From NCBI GenBank assembly GCA_900555725.1, contig USMD01000058.1, forward strand, positions 1 through 12,410: 12,410 bases of DNA. The letters are read 5' to 3'. Numbering within the stretch: the first letter of the stretch is position 1; each line of letters opens with the position of its first letter. This DNA comes from an uncultured Garciella sp. Lineage in GTDB: Bacteria > Bacillota > Clostridia > Eubacteriales > Garciellaceae. Positions 1-8,199 of this stretch are shown here, piece by piece. The translations under genes were made by a program, and so were the position numbers. The notes beneath the pieces are model-generated. The model worked only from the letters and a program-made list of their open reading frames with translations. It was not told the origin of the DNA and ran no database searches.

Positions 1-1
1 G

Positions 2-601
2 TTAATGATTTTAGCAATGCTTATTAATAACCCTATTTTATATGGAATAGTGTTTTTTCTAAATTTTATTTTAATTACTATGGCGGCAAAAATACCAGTA
101 GAAAAATATATAAAATTTTTATGTATTCCATTGTCTTTTTTGCTTTTAGGTATGATCCCTATACTATTGTCCATAGGAGAAGAGATCACCCAGTTTATTT
201 TTTCTATCAATATAGGAAATATGTATCTTGGAATAAGAAGGGAAGGAATACAGCAGGGAATAGAATTATTGGTTAGAAGTTTATCCTGTGTTTCTTGTAC
301 TTTTTTTCTTATTTTAACTACTCCTATCAATGATTTGATCGTTGTATTTCAAAAACATAAAATACCTTTTATTGTAATTGAATTAATGGTTTTAATGTAT
401 CGATTTATATTTATATTGTTGGAAGAGACTCATAATCTTATTTCGGCCCAAAGTTTAAAGTTAGGGTATGGAAATTTAAAAAACAGTTGTCGATCGATAT
501 CGATTTTAATCGCTTGTCTATTTTATAGAGTAATGGATCGATATCAATTCTTACAATATAGCTTAGAGGCTCGGGGCTTTGATAGTAAATTTCATATGTA
601 G
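2..601 (+). CDS. cbiQ: Cobalt ECF transporter transmembrane protein CbiQ (5' end outside window)
   Basis: This is the membrane (T) component of an energy-coupling-factor cobalt importer. It links the CbiO ATPase to the CbiM/CbiN substrate unit, which is expected upstream. The reading frame is open to the window edge. The first in-frame ATG (position 5) falls inside what should be the first or second membrane helix, and about 40-50 N-terminal residues normal for CbiQ are missing, so I treat the gene as cut by the edge. Counting from that Met, hydrophobic segments lie near residues 9-29, 38-58, 90-112 and 122-142. The family's two cytoplasmic coupling helices are visible: one around the LKLGYG stretch near residue 151, and the second as LEARGF at 187-192, whose Ala-Arg-Gly docks on the ATPase. 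It ends 10 bp before cbiO, so the two are surely cotranscribed. Cobalt rather than nickel specificity is inferred from the adjacent corrinoid-precursor genes. Confidence 0.88.
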   Translation, partial: LMILAMLINNPILYGIVFFLNFILITMAAKIPVEKYIKFLCIPLSFLLLGMIPILLSIGEEITQFIFSINIGNMYLGIRREGIQQGIELLVRSLSCVSCTFFLILTTPINDLIVVFQKHKIPFIVIELMVLMYRFIFILLEETHNLISAQSLKLGYGNLKNSCRSISILIACLFYRVMDRYQFLQYSLEARGFDSKFHM

Positions 602-611
602 GTGATAGCCA

Positions 612-1370
612 ATGATAAAAACCAAAGAGATGTATTACACTTATGAAGATGGAACGATAGCATTAAAGAATATAAACTTAGATATAGATAGGTACAATAT
701 TGTAGGAATCGTTGGAGCCAATGGCTCAGGGAAAACAACTCTTTTTTTTAATCTTATGGGGCTTTTAAAGCCCTCCAAGGGTAAAGTCTTCATTGGAAAT
801 CAAGAAGTAAAATATAATAAATCTTTTTTAAGGAAAATCAAAAAAAGAATGGGAATTGTATTTCAAGATCCTGATAAACAGATTTTTTATTCTAAGGTAT
901 ATGATGATGTAGCTTTTGGACCACGGAATTTAGGTATGAAAGAAATCCAAGTAAGAGAAAGGGTGGAAAAGGCTTTACAATTAGTAGGAATGGGAAAGTT
1001 TGTAAAAAAGCCAGTGCATTTTTTAAGCTATGGTCAAAAAAAGAGAATTGCCATAGCAGGAGTACTAGCCATGGGAAATGATATTGTATTATTTGATGAG
1101 CCCACTGCTGGATTAGACGCTGAAGGGACAGATAAAATAGTTGCCATTATCAAAAAATTATCTAAGGAAGGGAAAAAAATACTTATTTCTAGTCATGATA
1201 TGGATTTAATCTATGAATTGTGCGAATATGTTTATGTGATGTTTCAAGGAGAATTTATAGGAGAAGGGAATCCCCAAGAGGTTTTTGCCCAGGATGAATT
1301 AATAAAAAAAGCTATGTTAAAGCAACCATGGATGGTAAAAATTCGAAAAGTTTTAAATAAATATGATTGA
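612..1370 (+). CDS. cbiO: Cobalt ECF transporter ATP-binding protein CbiO
   Basis: This cytoplasmic ABC ATPase drives cobalt import through CbiQ. The 252-residue protein has all nucleotide-binding motifs in order: Walker A GANGSGKT (35-42), Q-loop Q85 within VFQDPDKQ, signature LSYGQ (138-142), Walker B IVLFDE (158-163), D-loop AGLD and H-loop H195. The signature has Tyr where most ABC ATPases have Gly, a variant I recall from other CbiO proteins. The VFQDPDKQ and DVAFGP segments are typical of ECF ATPases. The ATG at 612 follows AGGTGA (600-605) with a normal gap, and that site overlaps the cbiQ stop codon, which suggests translational coupling. Only one ATPase gene is present, consistent with a CbiO homodimer. 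An 81-bp gap follows before the hemA start; it contains a promoter but no clear terminator, so read-through into the tetrapyrrole genes is possible. Confidence 0.93.
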   Translation: MIKTKEMYYTYEDGTIALKNINLDIDRYNIVGIVGANGSGKTTLFFNLMGLLKPSKGKVFIGNQEVKYNKSFLRKIKKRMGIVFQDPDKQIFYSKVYDDVAFGPRNLGMKEIQVRERVEKALQLVGMGKFVKKPVHFLSYGQKKRIAIAGVLAMGNDIVLFDEPTAGLDAEGTDKIVAIIKKLSKEGKKILISSHDMDLIYELCEYVYVMFQGEFIGEGNPQEVFAQDELIKKAMLKQPWMVKIRKVLNKYD

Positions 1371-1385
1371 TTAAATATACTATTT

Positions 1386-1414
1386 TTTACTATAGGCATT
1401 AATTGTGATATTAT
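1386..1414 (+). promoter_or_regulatory. Predicted sigma-A-type promoter of the tetrapyrrole cluster
   Basis: The -35 hexamer TTTACT (1386-1391, 4 of 6 matches) is separated by exactly 17 bp from the -10 hexamer TATTAT (1409-1414, 5 of 6). The -10 is preceded by TGA at 1406-1408, giving an extended -10 (TGn). Transcription would start near 1421, leaving a leader of about 30 nt before the hemA ATG. That is too short for a cobalamin riboswitch or T-box, and none is visible. The call is by eye only. Confidence 0.6.
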
Positions 1415-1451
1415 ACGTAAGAAAAGTAAATTATTGAGGTCGGTGAAGGCA

Positions 1452-2693
1452 ATGGAAGTAGCAGTTATTGGTGTAAATCATAGGGTCGCATCTGTAGAAG
1501 TAAGAGAGAGATTTTCTTTTACCAAATCTAAGAAAGAAGAGGCTTTTCAGGTTTTAAAAGAGCAAGGCATTCAAGAGATGGTGATCCTATCAACTTGCAA
1601 TCGTAGTGAAGTATATATTGCAACAGATAATTTAGAACAAGGGATTCATTCTGCTTGTAATTTTCTAGGGCAGTATTCAGGACTAGAAAATATTTTAAAA
1701 TATCTTATTATAAAAAGAAATCAAGAAGCTGTATATCATTTATTTAAAGTGGCAGCAGGATTAGAATCTTTAGTTTTAGGAGAAGATCAAGTTTTAGGAC
1801 AAGTCAAAGAAGCCCATCAATTTGCTATGGACAAGTCCCATAGTGGAAAATTACTTAATAAATTATTTCGAGAGGCTATTACTGCTGCAAAACATATTAA
1901 AAATACTTATAAAATATCAGAAAATCCCACCTCTGTTAGTTATACAGGTTTGAAATTGCTAAAAAGAGAAATAGGCTCTATGAAAGGGAAAAAAGCACTA
2001 GTCATTGGAGCAGGAAATATGGGAAAGCTTTCCTTAATGTATCTTTTAGAAGAACATCTACAAAAAATATATATTACCAATCGAACTCGAAAACGACTGG
2101 ATCCTTTAAAGGAAGATTTAAAATATAAGGATTCTGTGGTATTTATTTCCTATGAAGATCGATATCAAATCATAAAAGATGTGGATATTGTAATTTCGGC
2201 AACAGCATCTCCCCATACCATATTAAGAAAGGAATCTATGCCTGAATTAGAAAAGAAACTTTATATTTTAGATTTAGCCATTCCTAGAGATGTAGATCGA
2301 GAAATTGGACAGTTGGAAAATATTTGTCTTTATGATATTGATCATTTAAAAAGAGTAATTGATGAAAATATAGAACATCGGCATCATTTATTAAAGCCTA
2401 TTATGAAAATCATTGATCAGAGAGTTCAAGATTTTTATGGATGGAAACAAAGTGCTAAATTAGATGAAATCATTGCTCAAATATCCATAGAGCATGAAAA
2501 AATCAAACAAGATGCTATGGATTATATTCGGAGAAAAACAGATATCTCCCATCAGGATATGGAAAAGGTAGAGAAAATGATAAACTCTAGTTTGAAAAAG
2601 ACTATAAAACCTATTATTGAATTAAAGAAATTAAAAGATGAGAAGAAATTAGAAATTTATATTGCTATGTTAAATGATATCCTTAGGATGTGA
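1452..2693 (+). CDS. hemA: Glutamyl-tRNA reductase
   Basis: HemA reduces glutamyl-tRNA(Glu) with NADPH to glutamate-1-semialdehyde, the first committed step of C5-pathway tetrapyrrole synthesis. The 413-residue product has the family layout. The N-terminal catalytic domain has the active-site cysteine C49 in LSTCNRSE. The GEDQVLGQVKEAH segment is the conserved glutamate/tRNA-binding region. The central NADPH-binding domain has GAGNMG, followed by the NRT motif. The C-terminal part is a helical dimerisation domain. I start at ATG 1452 (MEVAVIGVNHR), because family members begin at this strand and GGTGA lies 5 nt upstream. A TTG six codons earlier (1434) is in frame but has no ribosome binding site. 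It is the first gene of the cluster, behind its own predicted promoter, and ends 5 bp before the next start. Identification is firm. Confidence 0.96.
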   Translation: MEVAVIGVNHRVASVEVRERFSFTKSKKEEAFQVLKEQGIQEMVILSTCNRSEVYIATDNLEQGIHSACNFLGQYSGLENILKYLIIKRNQEAVYHLFKVAAGLESLVLGEDQVLGQVKEAHQFAMDKSHSGKLLNKLFREAITAAKHIKNTYKISENPTSVSYTGLKLLKREIGSMKGKKALVIGAGNMGKLSLMYLLEEHLQKIYITNRTRKRLDPLKEDLKYKDSVVFISYEDRYQIIKDVDIVISATASPHTILRKESMPELEKKLYILDLAIPRDVDREIGQLENICLYDIDHLKRVIDENIEHRHHLLKPIMKIIDQRVQDFYGWKQSAKLDEIIAQISIEHEKIKQDAMDYIRRKTDISHQDMEKVEKMINSSLKKTIKPIIELKKLKDEKKLEIYIAMLNDILRM

Positions 2694-2698
2694 ATGAA

Positions 2699-3313
2699 AT
2701 GTACTATCCAATTATGATTCAATTCAATCATAAAAAAGCAGTGATATTTGGAGGAGGAAGGGTGGCTTATCGAAAATGTTGCTCCATTTTAAAATGTGGA
2801 GGTAAAGCCATCATTATAAGCGAGGAATTTATAAAGCAATTTTATTTGCTAGAGAAAGAGTATACAAATTCTTGTACTTTAATAAAAGATGTATATAAAG
2901 AGGAATATATAAAAAATTGTTATATAGTAGTAGCTGCCACTGATTCCAAAGAGGTAAATGATTCTATATCTAAATATTGTCATAAAAAAAATATATTATG
3001 CAATGTAGTAGATAATCCAGAACAATCCGATTATATTGTTCCCTCTATTGTAAGGAGGGGAGATCTTTTAATAGCAATATCTACCTCTGGAAAGAGTCCT
3101 TCCTTAGGTCAGAAGATTAGAAAGGAATTGGAAAAAAAATACACTCAGGAATATGAAGAATATTTAAATCTTCTTGGGCAGATACGAGAGAAAGTTCTAC
3201 AGGAAGAAAGAACTCAGGAAGAAAAAAGAAAGATTTTAAAGGAGATCCTAGATCTTTCCTTGGAAGAGTTAAGAGGATGGATGAAAAAATCCAAAAATAA
3301 CTCACATTCTTAG
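2699..3313 (+). CDS. sirC: Precorrin-2 dehydrogenase (SirC / CysG N-domain / Met8p family)
   Basis: This enzyme oxidises precorrin-2 to sirohydrochlorin with NAD+; some relatives also insert Fe or Co. The 204-residue protein has an N-terminal Rossmann fold with VIFGGGRVAYRK (15-26). The NVVDNPEQSDYIVP stretch carries D105, at the position of the catalytic aspartate of CysG and Met8p. The ISTSGKSPSLGQKIRKELE segment characteristic of the family's middle domain follows, then a charged helical tail. I choose ATG 2699, preceded by AGGATG with 8 nt spacing. An in-frame GTG at 2690 overlaps the hemA stop but has no good ribosome binding site. Upstream of the CobA-HemD fusion, it completes the uroporphyrinogen III to sirohydrochlorin branch. 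Whether it is also a ferrochelatase or cobaltochelatase cannot be read from the sequence, so the symbol is a family-level choice. Confidence 0.85.
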   Translation: MYYPIMIQFNHKKAVIFGGGRVAYRKCCSILKCGGKAIIISEEFIKQFYLLEKEYTNSCTLIKDVYKEEYIKNCYIVVAATDSKEVNDSISKYCHKKNILCNVVDNPEQSDYIVPSIVRRGDLLIAISTSGKSPSLGQKIRKELEKKYTQEYEEYLNLLGQIREKVLQEERTQEEKRKILKEILDLSLEELRGWMKKSKNNSHS

Positions 3314-3336
3314 CCTTGGAACACTGCAAATCGGAG

Positions 3337-3365
3337 TTTACTAGCGTAACAAAATAGTGTATGAT
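3337..3365 (+). promoter_or_regulatory. Candidate internal promoter upstream of hemC
   Basis: The 81-bp gap between sirC and hemC is the longest in the cluster. It holds TTTACT (3337-3342) and TATGAT (3360-3365, 5 of 6) spaced by 17 bp. The -35 hexamer and spacing are identical to those at hemA. The start would fall near 3372, about 23 nt before hemC. This promoter would add transcription of hemC to hemL. It lacks the TGn extension, so it is weaker evidence than the hemA promoter. Confidence 0.42.
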
Positions 3366-3394
3366 TCTACAATTTGACTAAGGGGCGTTGTTTC

Positions 3395-4309
3395 ATGAAT
3401 ATTATTGTAGGGACAAGAGGAAGTAGGTTGGCATTGAGTCAAACCAAGTGGGTGATTTCCCAATTAAAAGGGAAATATCCTAATGATAGTTTTGAGGTAA
3501 GAGTGATTAAGACCACAGGAGATAAAATTCAAAATGTCAGTCTTGATAAAATAGGACAAAAAGGAGTATTTGTCAAGGAAATGGAAGAACAATTGTTAAA
3601 GGGAGAAATCCACTTGGCTGTTCATAGTATGAAGGATATGCCTGGAGAGCTTCCCCAGGGATTGCTGTTTTCTTGGGTGCCCAAGAGAGAAGACTTTCGA
3701 GATGCCCTTATTTTCAATAAGGAATATAGATTTCTTGATGATTTGCCAAAGGGAGCTACGATTGCTACTGGAAGTAAACGCAGAGCCTATCAACTTTTAA
3801 GGACTAGAAGGGATCTCAATATCGTACCTATAAGGGGAAATATTGATACTCGACTTCGAAAGATGAAGGAACAAAACTTAGATGGCGTTATTTTAGCCGT
3901 AGCGGGATTAAAAAGACTAGGTTTCTATGGGAAACTAATAGAAAATATCCAGATTCTATCCCCAGAGATTATGCTGCCATCCCCTGCCCAAGGAGCTCTT
4001 GCCTTAGAAATTCGGGAGGATAATAGGAAATTGCATAGAATGATAGAGAAAATAAGAGATGACCAGGCCCATCTACAAGTAATTGCTGAAAGGGCTTTTT
4101 TAAAGGAAATAGGAGGAAGTTGTCATATTCCTATAGGAGCTCTTTGTACTGTAGTAGGAAAAAAGATTCAATTAGAAGGGTTATTGGGGAATGAGGACGG
4201 AAGCATTTTAATTCAAAGGAAGATTTTTGGTGATAAAAACAAAGTAGAAGATTTGGGGCGTCAACTTGCTCAAGATATTCTTAAGGAGATGAAAGGAAAT
4301 GAAGGGTAA
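3395..4309 (+). CDS. hemC: Hydroxymethylbilane synthase (porphobilinogen deaminase)
   Basis: HemC joins four porphobilinogen molecules into hydroxymethylbilane in the cytoplasm. The 304-residue product starts with the family hallmark IIVGTRGSRLALSQT. It contains AVHSMKDMP (substrate and cofactor binding region), LPSPAQGALALEIRED, and C243 in GGSCHIPIGA, the cysteine that covalently carries the dipyrromethane cofactor (equivalent to C242 in E. coli). Length is normal. I start at ATG 3395, preceded by AAGGGG with a 9-nt gap. An in-frame TTG at 3374 would add seven residues not typical of the family and lies upstream of that site. The 3' end overlaps the cobA-hemD start by 11 bp, indicating coupling. 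It may also be transcribed from the candidate promoter in the preceding gap. Confidence 0.95.
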   Translation: MNIIVGTRGSRLALSQTKWVISQLKGKYPNDSFEVRVIKTTGDKIQNVSLDKIGQKGVFVKEMEEQLLKGEIHLAVHSMKDMPGELPQGLLFSWVPKREDFRDALIFNKEYRFLDDLPKGATIATGSKRRAYQLLRTRRDLNIVPIRGNIDTRLRKMKEQNLDGVILAVAGLKRLGFYGKLIENIQILSPEIMLPSPAQGALALEIREDNRKLHRMIEKIRDDQAHLQVIAERAFLKEIGGSCHIPIGALCTVVGKKIQLEGLLGNEDGSILIQRKIFGDKNKVEDLGRQLAQDILKEMKGNEG

Positions 4310-5795
4310 AGTCTTTTTAGTGGGAGCAGGCCCAGGGGATGACCAATTGATTACCCTAAAAGGTTTAGAGTGTATTAAAAGGTCAGATGTGATTGTTTAC
4401 GACAGACTGGCTTCTAAGGGATTGTTAGACAATAGAAAAGAAGAATGTGAGCTTGTTTACGTAGGAAAAAGATCCAGTCATCATACCAAGACTCAAGATG
4501 AAATCAATGAAATTATATGCCAAAGGGCGCTGGGGGGAAAGATTGTAACTCGTCTAAAGGGAGGGGATCCTTATGTTTTTGGAAGAGGAGGGGAAGAAGC
4601 AAAGTACTTAAAGGATAGAGGCATAGATGTGGAGATAGTGCCTGGTATTACTTCGGCCATTGGAGGATTAGCCTATGCTGGGATTCCCATTACCCATAGG
4701 GATTATGCTTCCTCTTTTCATGTAATTACAGGGCATTTAAAGGATAAGGATAAAGAGCTAGATTGGAAGGTATTGGCCAAACTAAAGGGAACATTGGTAT
4801 TTTTAATGGGAATGGGCGAGTTAGAGCATATCACCAAAAAATTGATAGAAAATGGCCTGAAGAAAGACACTCCTGTGGCAGTGATCAATTGGGCAACCAC
4901 AGAGAAACAAAGAGTGTTTACAGGGACTTTAAGGGATATTTATGGGATTACCCTCGAAAAGGGATTATCTTCCCCTAGTATTATTGTAATAGGAGATGTA
5001 GTAAGATTAAGGAAAGATTTAAACTTCTTTGAAACCAAACCCCTTTACGGGAAAAAAATATTAGTTACCCGAGCCCACAGTCAAGCCAGTAAGCTTACCA
5101 ATAAAATTCATGAGTTAGGTGGAACTCCCATAGAATTTCCCGTAATTAGAATAAAGGATTTAAGTGATCAGTCATCTATTGGTCAGGAGATCAGAAGAGT
5201 AAATAAATATAATTATATTATTTTTACTAGTCAAAATGGGGTTAGGCTTTTTTTTCGACGTCTGTTTTTTCTCGGATTAGATATGAGACAATTAGCCAAT
5301 ACTACTATCGTCGCTATAGGAAAGGCTACAGCAAGGGAAATCGAGAAGTATCATTTACACGTTGATATTGTGCCTAAGGAATATGTGGCAGAGGGAATTT
5401 TTAAGGAATTGAAAGACCGATTAAGACCAGAGGATAAAATATTGATTCCAAGGGCAAAGAATTCTAGGGACTTTCTTGTAAAACATCTTAGTAATCTTTG
5501 TTTTGTAAAGGAATTAAAAATTTATGAAACTCTGTTAGGGGAAGGAGTAGAATCCAAAGAAGAGATAAAAGGACTATTAAGAAATAAAGGAATTGACTAT
5601 ATTACCTTTACCAGTTCTTCTACAGTAAAAAATTTAGTAAAAATTTTAGGAGATACGAAGGTTTTACAAGATGTAAAATTGGTGTCCATTGGTCCTATTA
5701 CTTCAAAGACCATCGCTGACTTTGGCTTAAAAGTCTACAAACAAGCTAAAAATTACGATATTGGCGGACTTGTGGAAGTACTGAAAGAGGATTAG
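4299..5795 (+). CDS. cobA-hemD: Bifunctional uroporphyrinogen-III C-methyltransferase / uroporphyrinogen-III synthase
   Basis: This 498-residue fusion carries out two consecutive steps. Residues 1 to about 240 are a CobA/SUMT methyltransferase. They include GAGPGD (9-14), YDRL (34-37), GGDPYVFGRGGEE (88-100), EIVPGITSAIGG and GIPITHRDYASS, all family hallmarks for S-adenosylmethionine and uroporphyrinogen binding. Residues from about 247 are a HemD uroporphyrinogen-III synthase: GKKILVTRA opens the domain, and the two halves are marked by FTSQNGV (309-315) and FTSSSTV (437-443). HemD closes hydroxymethylbilane to uroporphyrinogen III, and CobA methylates it at C2 and C7 to precorrin-2, so the product is channelled toward siroheme or cobalamin. 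Translation starts inside the end of hemC, with AAGGAG (4283-4288) as ribosome binding site. The frame is intact across the domain junction. Such fusions are known in Clostridia. Confidence 0.95.
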   Translation: MKGKVFLVGAGPGDDQLITLKGLECIKRSDVIVYDRLASKGLLDNRKEECELVYVGKRSSHHTKTQDEINEIICQRALGGKIVTRLKGGDPYVFGRGGEEAKYLKDRGIDVEIVPGITSAIGGLAYAGIPITHRDYASSFHVITGHLKDKDKELDWKVLAKLKGTLVFLMGMGELEHITKKLIENGLKKDTPVAVINWATTEKQRVFTGTLRDIYGITLEKGLSSPSIIVIGDVVRLRKDLNFFETKPLYGKKILVTRAHSQASKLTNKIHELGGTPIEFPVIRIKDLSDQSSIGQEIRRVNKYNYIIFTSQNGVRLFFRRLFFLGLDMRQLANTTIVAIGKATAREIEKYHLHVDIVPKEYVAEGIFKELKDRLRPEDKILIPRAKNSRDFLVKHLSNLCFVKELKIYETLLGEGVESKEEIKGLLRNKGIDYITFTSSSTVKNLVKILGDTKVLQDVKLVSIGPITSKTIADFGLKVYKQAKNYDIGGLVEVLKED

Positions 5796-5806
5796 GAGGA
5801 ATAAAA

Positions 5807-6772
5807 ATGATTCGAAGACCAAGAAGATTAAGGGCAAATGAAAATATACGTTCTATAGTAAGAGAAACCCATTTAAATGCGGATTCTTTGGTGTATCCTA
5901 TGTTTGTGGTAGAGGGGAAAGGAATCAAAAGAGAGATTCCTTCTATGCCAGGGAATTATCATTTTTCTGTAGATACATTAGTAGAAGAGGTAAGAAAACT
6001 GATTGACTTAGGCCTAAAAAGTATTCTATTATTTGGAATTCCTAAGCATAAAGATGAATGCGCCAGTGAAGCCTATGACCAAAATGGCATTGTGCAAAGA
6101 GCCATAAGGGCATTGAAAGAAAACTTTGGAGATTCTATTTATATCATCACCGATGTTTGTTTATGTGAATATACTTCAACAGGACATTGTGGAATGATAA
6201 AAGATCAAATGGTGGATAATGATGCTACCTTACCTTTTCTTTCTAAAACTGCCCTAAGTCATGCTCAGGCAGGGGTAGATATGGTAGCTCCATCGGATAT
6301 GATGGATGGGCGGATTGCTCATATGAGAAAAACTTTAGATGAAAATGGATTTAAGTCTATTCCTATTATGGCTTATAGTGTAAAGTATGCTTCTGCTTAT
6401 TATGGGCCCTTCCGAGAAGCAGCAAACTCAGCTCCTCAATTTGGAGATCGAAGAAGTTATCAAATGGATTCAGCTAATGGAAGGGAGGCCCTATTGGAGG
6501 TAAAACTTGATCTAGAAGAAGGGGCAGATATTGTTATGGTAAAACCTGCGTTGGCCTATTTAGATATTATTAGCAAAGTAAAAGAGATTTCAGATGTTCC
6601 AGTAGCTGCTTATCATGTAAGTGGAGAGTATTCGATGTTAAAAATGGCTATTGATCAAGGACTTATGGGAGAAGATGTGATCCAAGAAACCCTAATTGCT
6701 ATAAAAAGGGCAGGAGCAGATATCATTATTACCTATTTTGTAAAAGAACTTTTAAAAAAAGGAATTATTTGA
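5807..6772 (+). CDS. hemB: Delta-aminolevulinic acid dehydratase (porphobilinogen synthase)
   Basis: HemB condenses two 5-aminolevulinate molecules into porphobilinogen. The 321-residue product carries both Schiff-base lysines, K193 in YSVKYAS and K246 in MVKPALAY. It also has the cysteine triad C118, C120 and C128 in DVCLCEYTSTGHCG, which marks the zinc-dependent active-site type rather than the magnesium-only type. The N-terminal RPRRLR and YPMFV elements are typical. A consensus AGGAGG (5794-5799), overlapping the upstream stop codon, sits 7 nt before the ATG. This is the strongest ribosome binding site in the cluster. It lies between cobA-hemD and hemL and is almost certainly in the same transcript. 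Confidence 0.96.
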   Translation: MIRRPRRLRANENIRSIVRETHLNADSLVYPMFVVEGKGIKREIPSMPGNYHFSVDTLVEEVRKLIDLGLKSILLFGIPKHKDECASEAYDQNGIVQRAIRALKENFGDSIYIITDVCLCEYTSTGHCGMIKDQMVDNDATLPFLSKTALSHAQAGVDMVAPSDMMDGRIAHMRKTLDENGFKSIPIMAYSVKYASAYYGPFREAANSAPQFGDRRSYQMDSANGREALLEVKLDLEEGADIVMVKPALAYLDIISKVKEISDVPVAAYHVSGEYSMLKMAIDQGLMGEDVIQETLIAIKRAGADIIITYFVKELLKKGII

Positions 6773-6798
6773 AAATTTAAGGGAAAAGAGGGATAAAG

Positions 6799-8088
6799 AT
6801 GAATTTAAATCGATCCAAAGAATTATTTGAAGAAGCAAAAAAATACATGCCCGGTGGAGTAAATAGCCCTGTTCGTGCCTTTCAATCGGTGGGAATGGAC
6901 TCCCTTTTTGTACAAAAGGGCAAGGGCAGCAAGGTCTATGATGTAGATGGTAATGAGTATATTGATTATATTTGTTCTTGGGGTCCTTTAATCCTTGGCC
7001 ATAGCAATCAAATCCTTTATAAGGACATCCATAAAGTTTTAGAGAACGGAACTAGTTACGGTCTTTGTACAGAAGAAGAGATTAAACTGTCAAGACTCAT
7101 TGTAGAAGCTTATCCTTCTGTAGATATGGTAAGGATGGTAAATTCTGGAACAGAGGCTACCATGAGCGCCTTAAGGCTCGCAAGGGGTTATACTAAACGC
7201 AGCAAAATTTTAAAATTTGAAGGATGTTACCATGGCCATTCGGATTCATTACTTGTAAAATCTGGATCGGGGGCTTTAACATTTCATGAACCCACTAGTT
7301 CTGGTGTTACAGAGGACGCTATTAAAAACACCTTAGTGGCACCTTATAACGATATAGAAGCTTTAGAAAAAATTTTTCAAACTTATGGAGAACAAATAGC
7401 AGCGGTTATCATTGAACCGGTTTCAGGAAACATGGGGGTAGTGCCGGCGAAAAAAGAGTTTTTACAGATATTACGAAAACTTACAAAACAATATCACACG
7501 GTATTGATTTTTGATGAGGTTATCACGGGGTTTCGATTAAGCTTTGGTGGAGCTCAAGAGGTTTATGGGATTGAGCCAGATCTTACCTGCTTTGGAAAGA
7601 TTATAGGAGGAGGACTACCTGTAGGGGCCTATGGAGGAAGAAAGGAGATTATGAAGATGGTATCTCCTTTAGGACCAGTGTATCAGGCAGGTACCCTATC
7701 AGGTAATCCCTTAGCTATGCATTTAGGATATAATGCTCTTTCCTATTTAAAAGAAAATCCCAAGGTTTATGAACATATTGAAAATAGGGCCAAAGAATTA
7801 GAAAAGGGTATTTTACAAGATATAGAGGAGTTAAAGATCGATGCTAATGTAAATCGCTTTAAAGGGATGTTAAGTATATTCTTCACAAAAGATAAAGTGG
7901 AAAGTTTTGAAGATGTCGTCAAATGTAATACTAAAATCTTTGCTAAGTATTTTAAAAATATGCTAAACCAAGGAATCTTATTGGCTCCCTCTCAATTTGA
8001 AGCTATGTTTTTATCCTATGCCCATAGGAAAGAAGATATCCAAAAAACTCTGGAGGCAAATAAAAAGGCAATGTTGTTACTAAAATAA
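6799..8088 (+). CDS. hemL: Glutamate-1-semialdehyde 2,1-aminomutase
   Basis: HemL is a pyridoxal-phosphate enzyme that isomerises glutamate-1-semialdehyde, the HemA product, to 5-aminolevulinate. The 429-residue protein has normal length. It starts with the family signature around PGGVNSPVRAF, carries NSGTEATMSALRLARG and CYHGHSD for cofactor binding, has IFDEVITGFR before the active site, and K267 in CFGKIIGGGLPVGAYGG as the Schiff-base lysine. An AGAGGG site precedes the ATG by 6 nt. It is the last gene of the tetrapyrrole cluster and is followed by a long hairpin. That hemA and hemL, which handle a labile intermediate, are the outermost genes of the cluster is common in Clostridia. Confidence 0.96.
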   Translation: MNLNRSKELFEEAKKYMPGGVNSPVRAFQSVGMDSLFVQKGKGSKVYDVDGNEYIDYICSWGPLILGHSNQILYKDIHKVLENGTSYGLCTEEEIKLSRLIVEAYPSVDMVRMVNSGTEATMSALRLARGYTKRSKILKFEGCYHGHSDSLLVKSGSGALTFHEPTSSGVTEDAIKNTLVAPYNDIEALEKIFQTYGEQIAAVIIEPVSGNMGVVPAKKEFLQILRKLTKQYHTVLIFDEVITGFRLSFGGAQEVYGIEPDLTCFGKIIGGGLPVGAYGGRKEIMKMVSPLGPVYQAGTLSGNPLAMHLGYNALSYLKENPKVYEHIENRAKELEKGILQDIEELKIDANVNRFKGMLSIFFTKDKVESFEDVVKCNTKIFAKYFKNMLNQGILLAPSQFEAMFLSYAHRKEDIQKTLEANKKAMLLLK

Positions 8089-8130
8089 ATAGATTCTACC
8101 ATTGAGTGAATGTATATAATAAAAGTTAAA

Positions 8131-8187
8131 AAAAATCGTGCATAAAAAGGGATGTTTAAGTTCTAAACTTCTTTATGTACGATTTTT
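8131..8187 (+). terminator. Long AT-rich hairpin after hemL, probable (bidirectional) terminator
   Basis: The arms AAAAATCGTGCATAAA (8131-8146) and TTTATGTACGATTTTT (8172-8187) pair over 16 positions with a single G-T wobble. A further 5-bp helix can form inside the loop. The A-run at the left base and T-run at the right base suit an intrinsic terminator working in both directions. It lies 42 bp past the hemL stop. The stem is GC-poor, so efficiency is uncertain, and the element could instead be a mobile-element remnant (see findings). Confidence 0.6.
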
Positions 8188-8199
8188 GCATTTGAGATT

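Noticed and set aside
1434..1451. A six-codon upstream extension of hemA from TTG 1434
   Set aside because: No Shine-Dalgarno precedes the TTG, while GGTGA precedes ATG 1452, which also matches the family N-terminus.
1371..1451. A cobalamin riboswitch or T-box ahead of hemA
   Set aside because: The whole gap is 81 bp and the predicted leader about 30 nt, too short for either, and no conserved box is visible.
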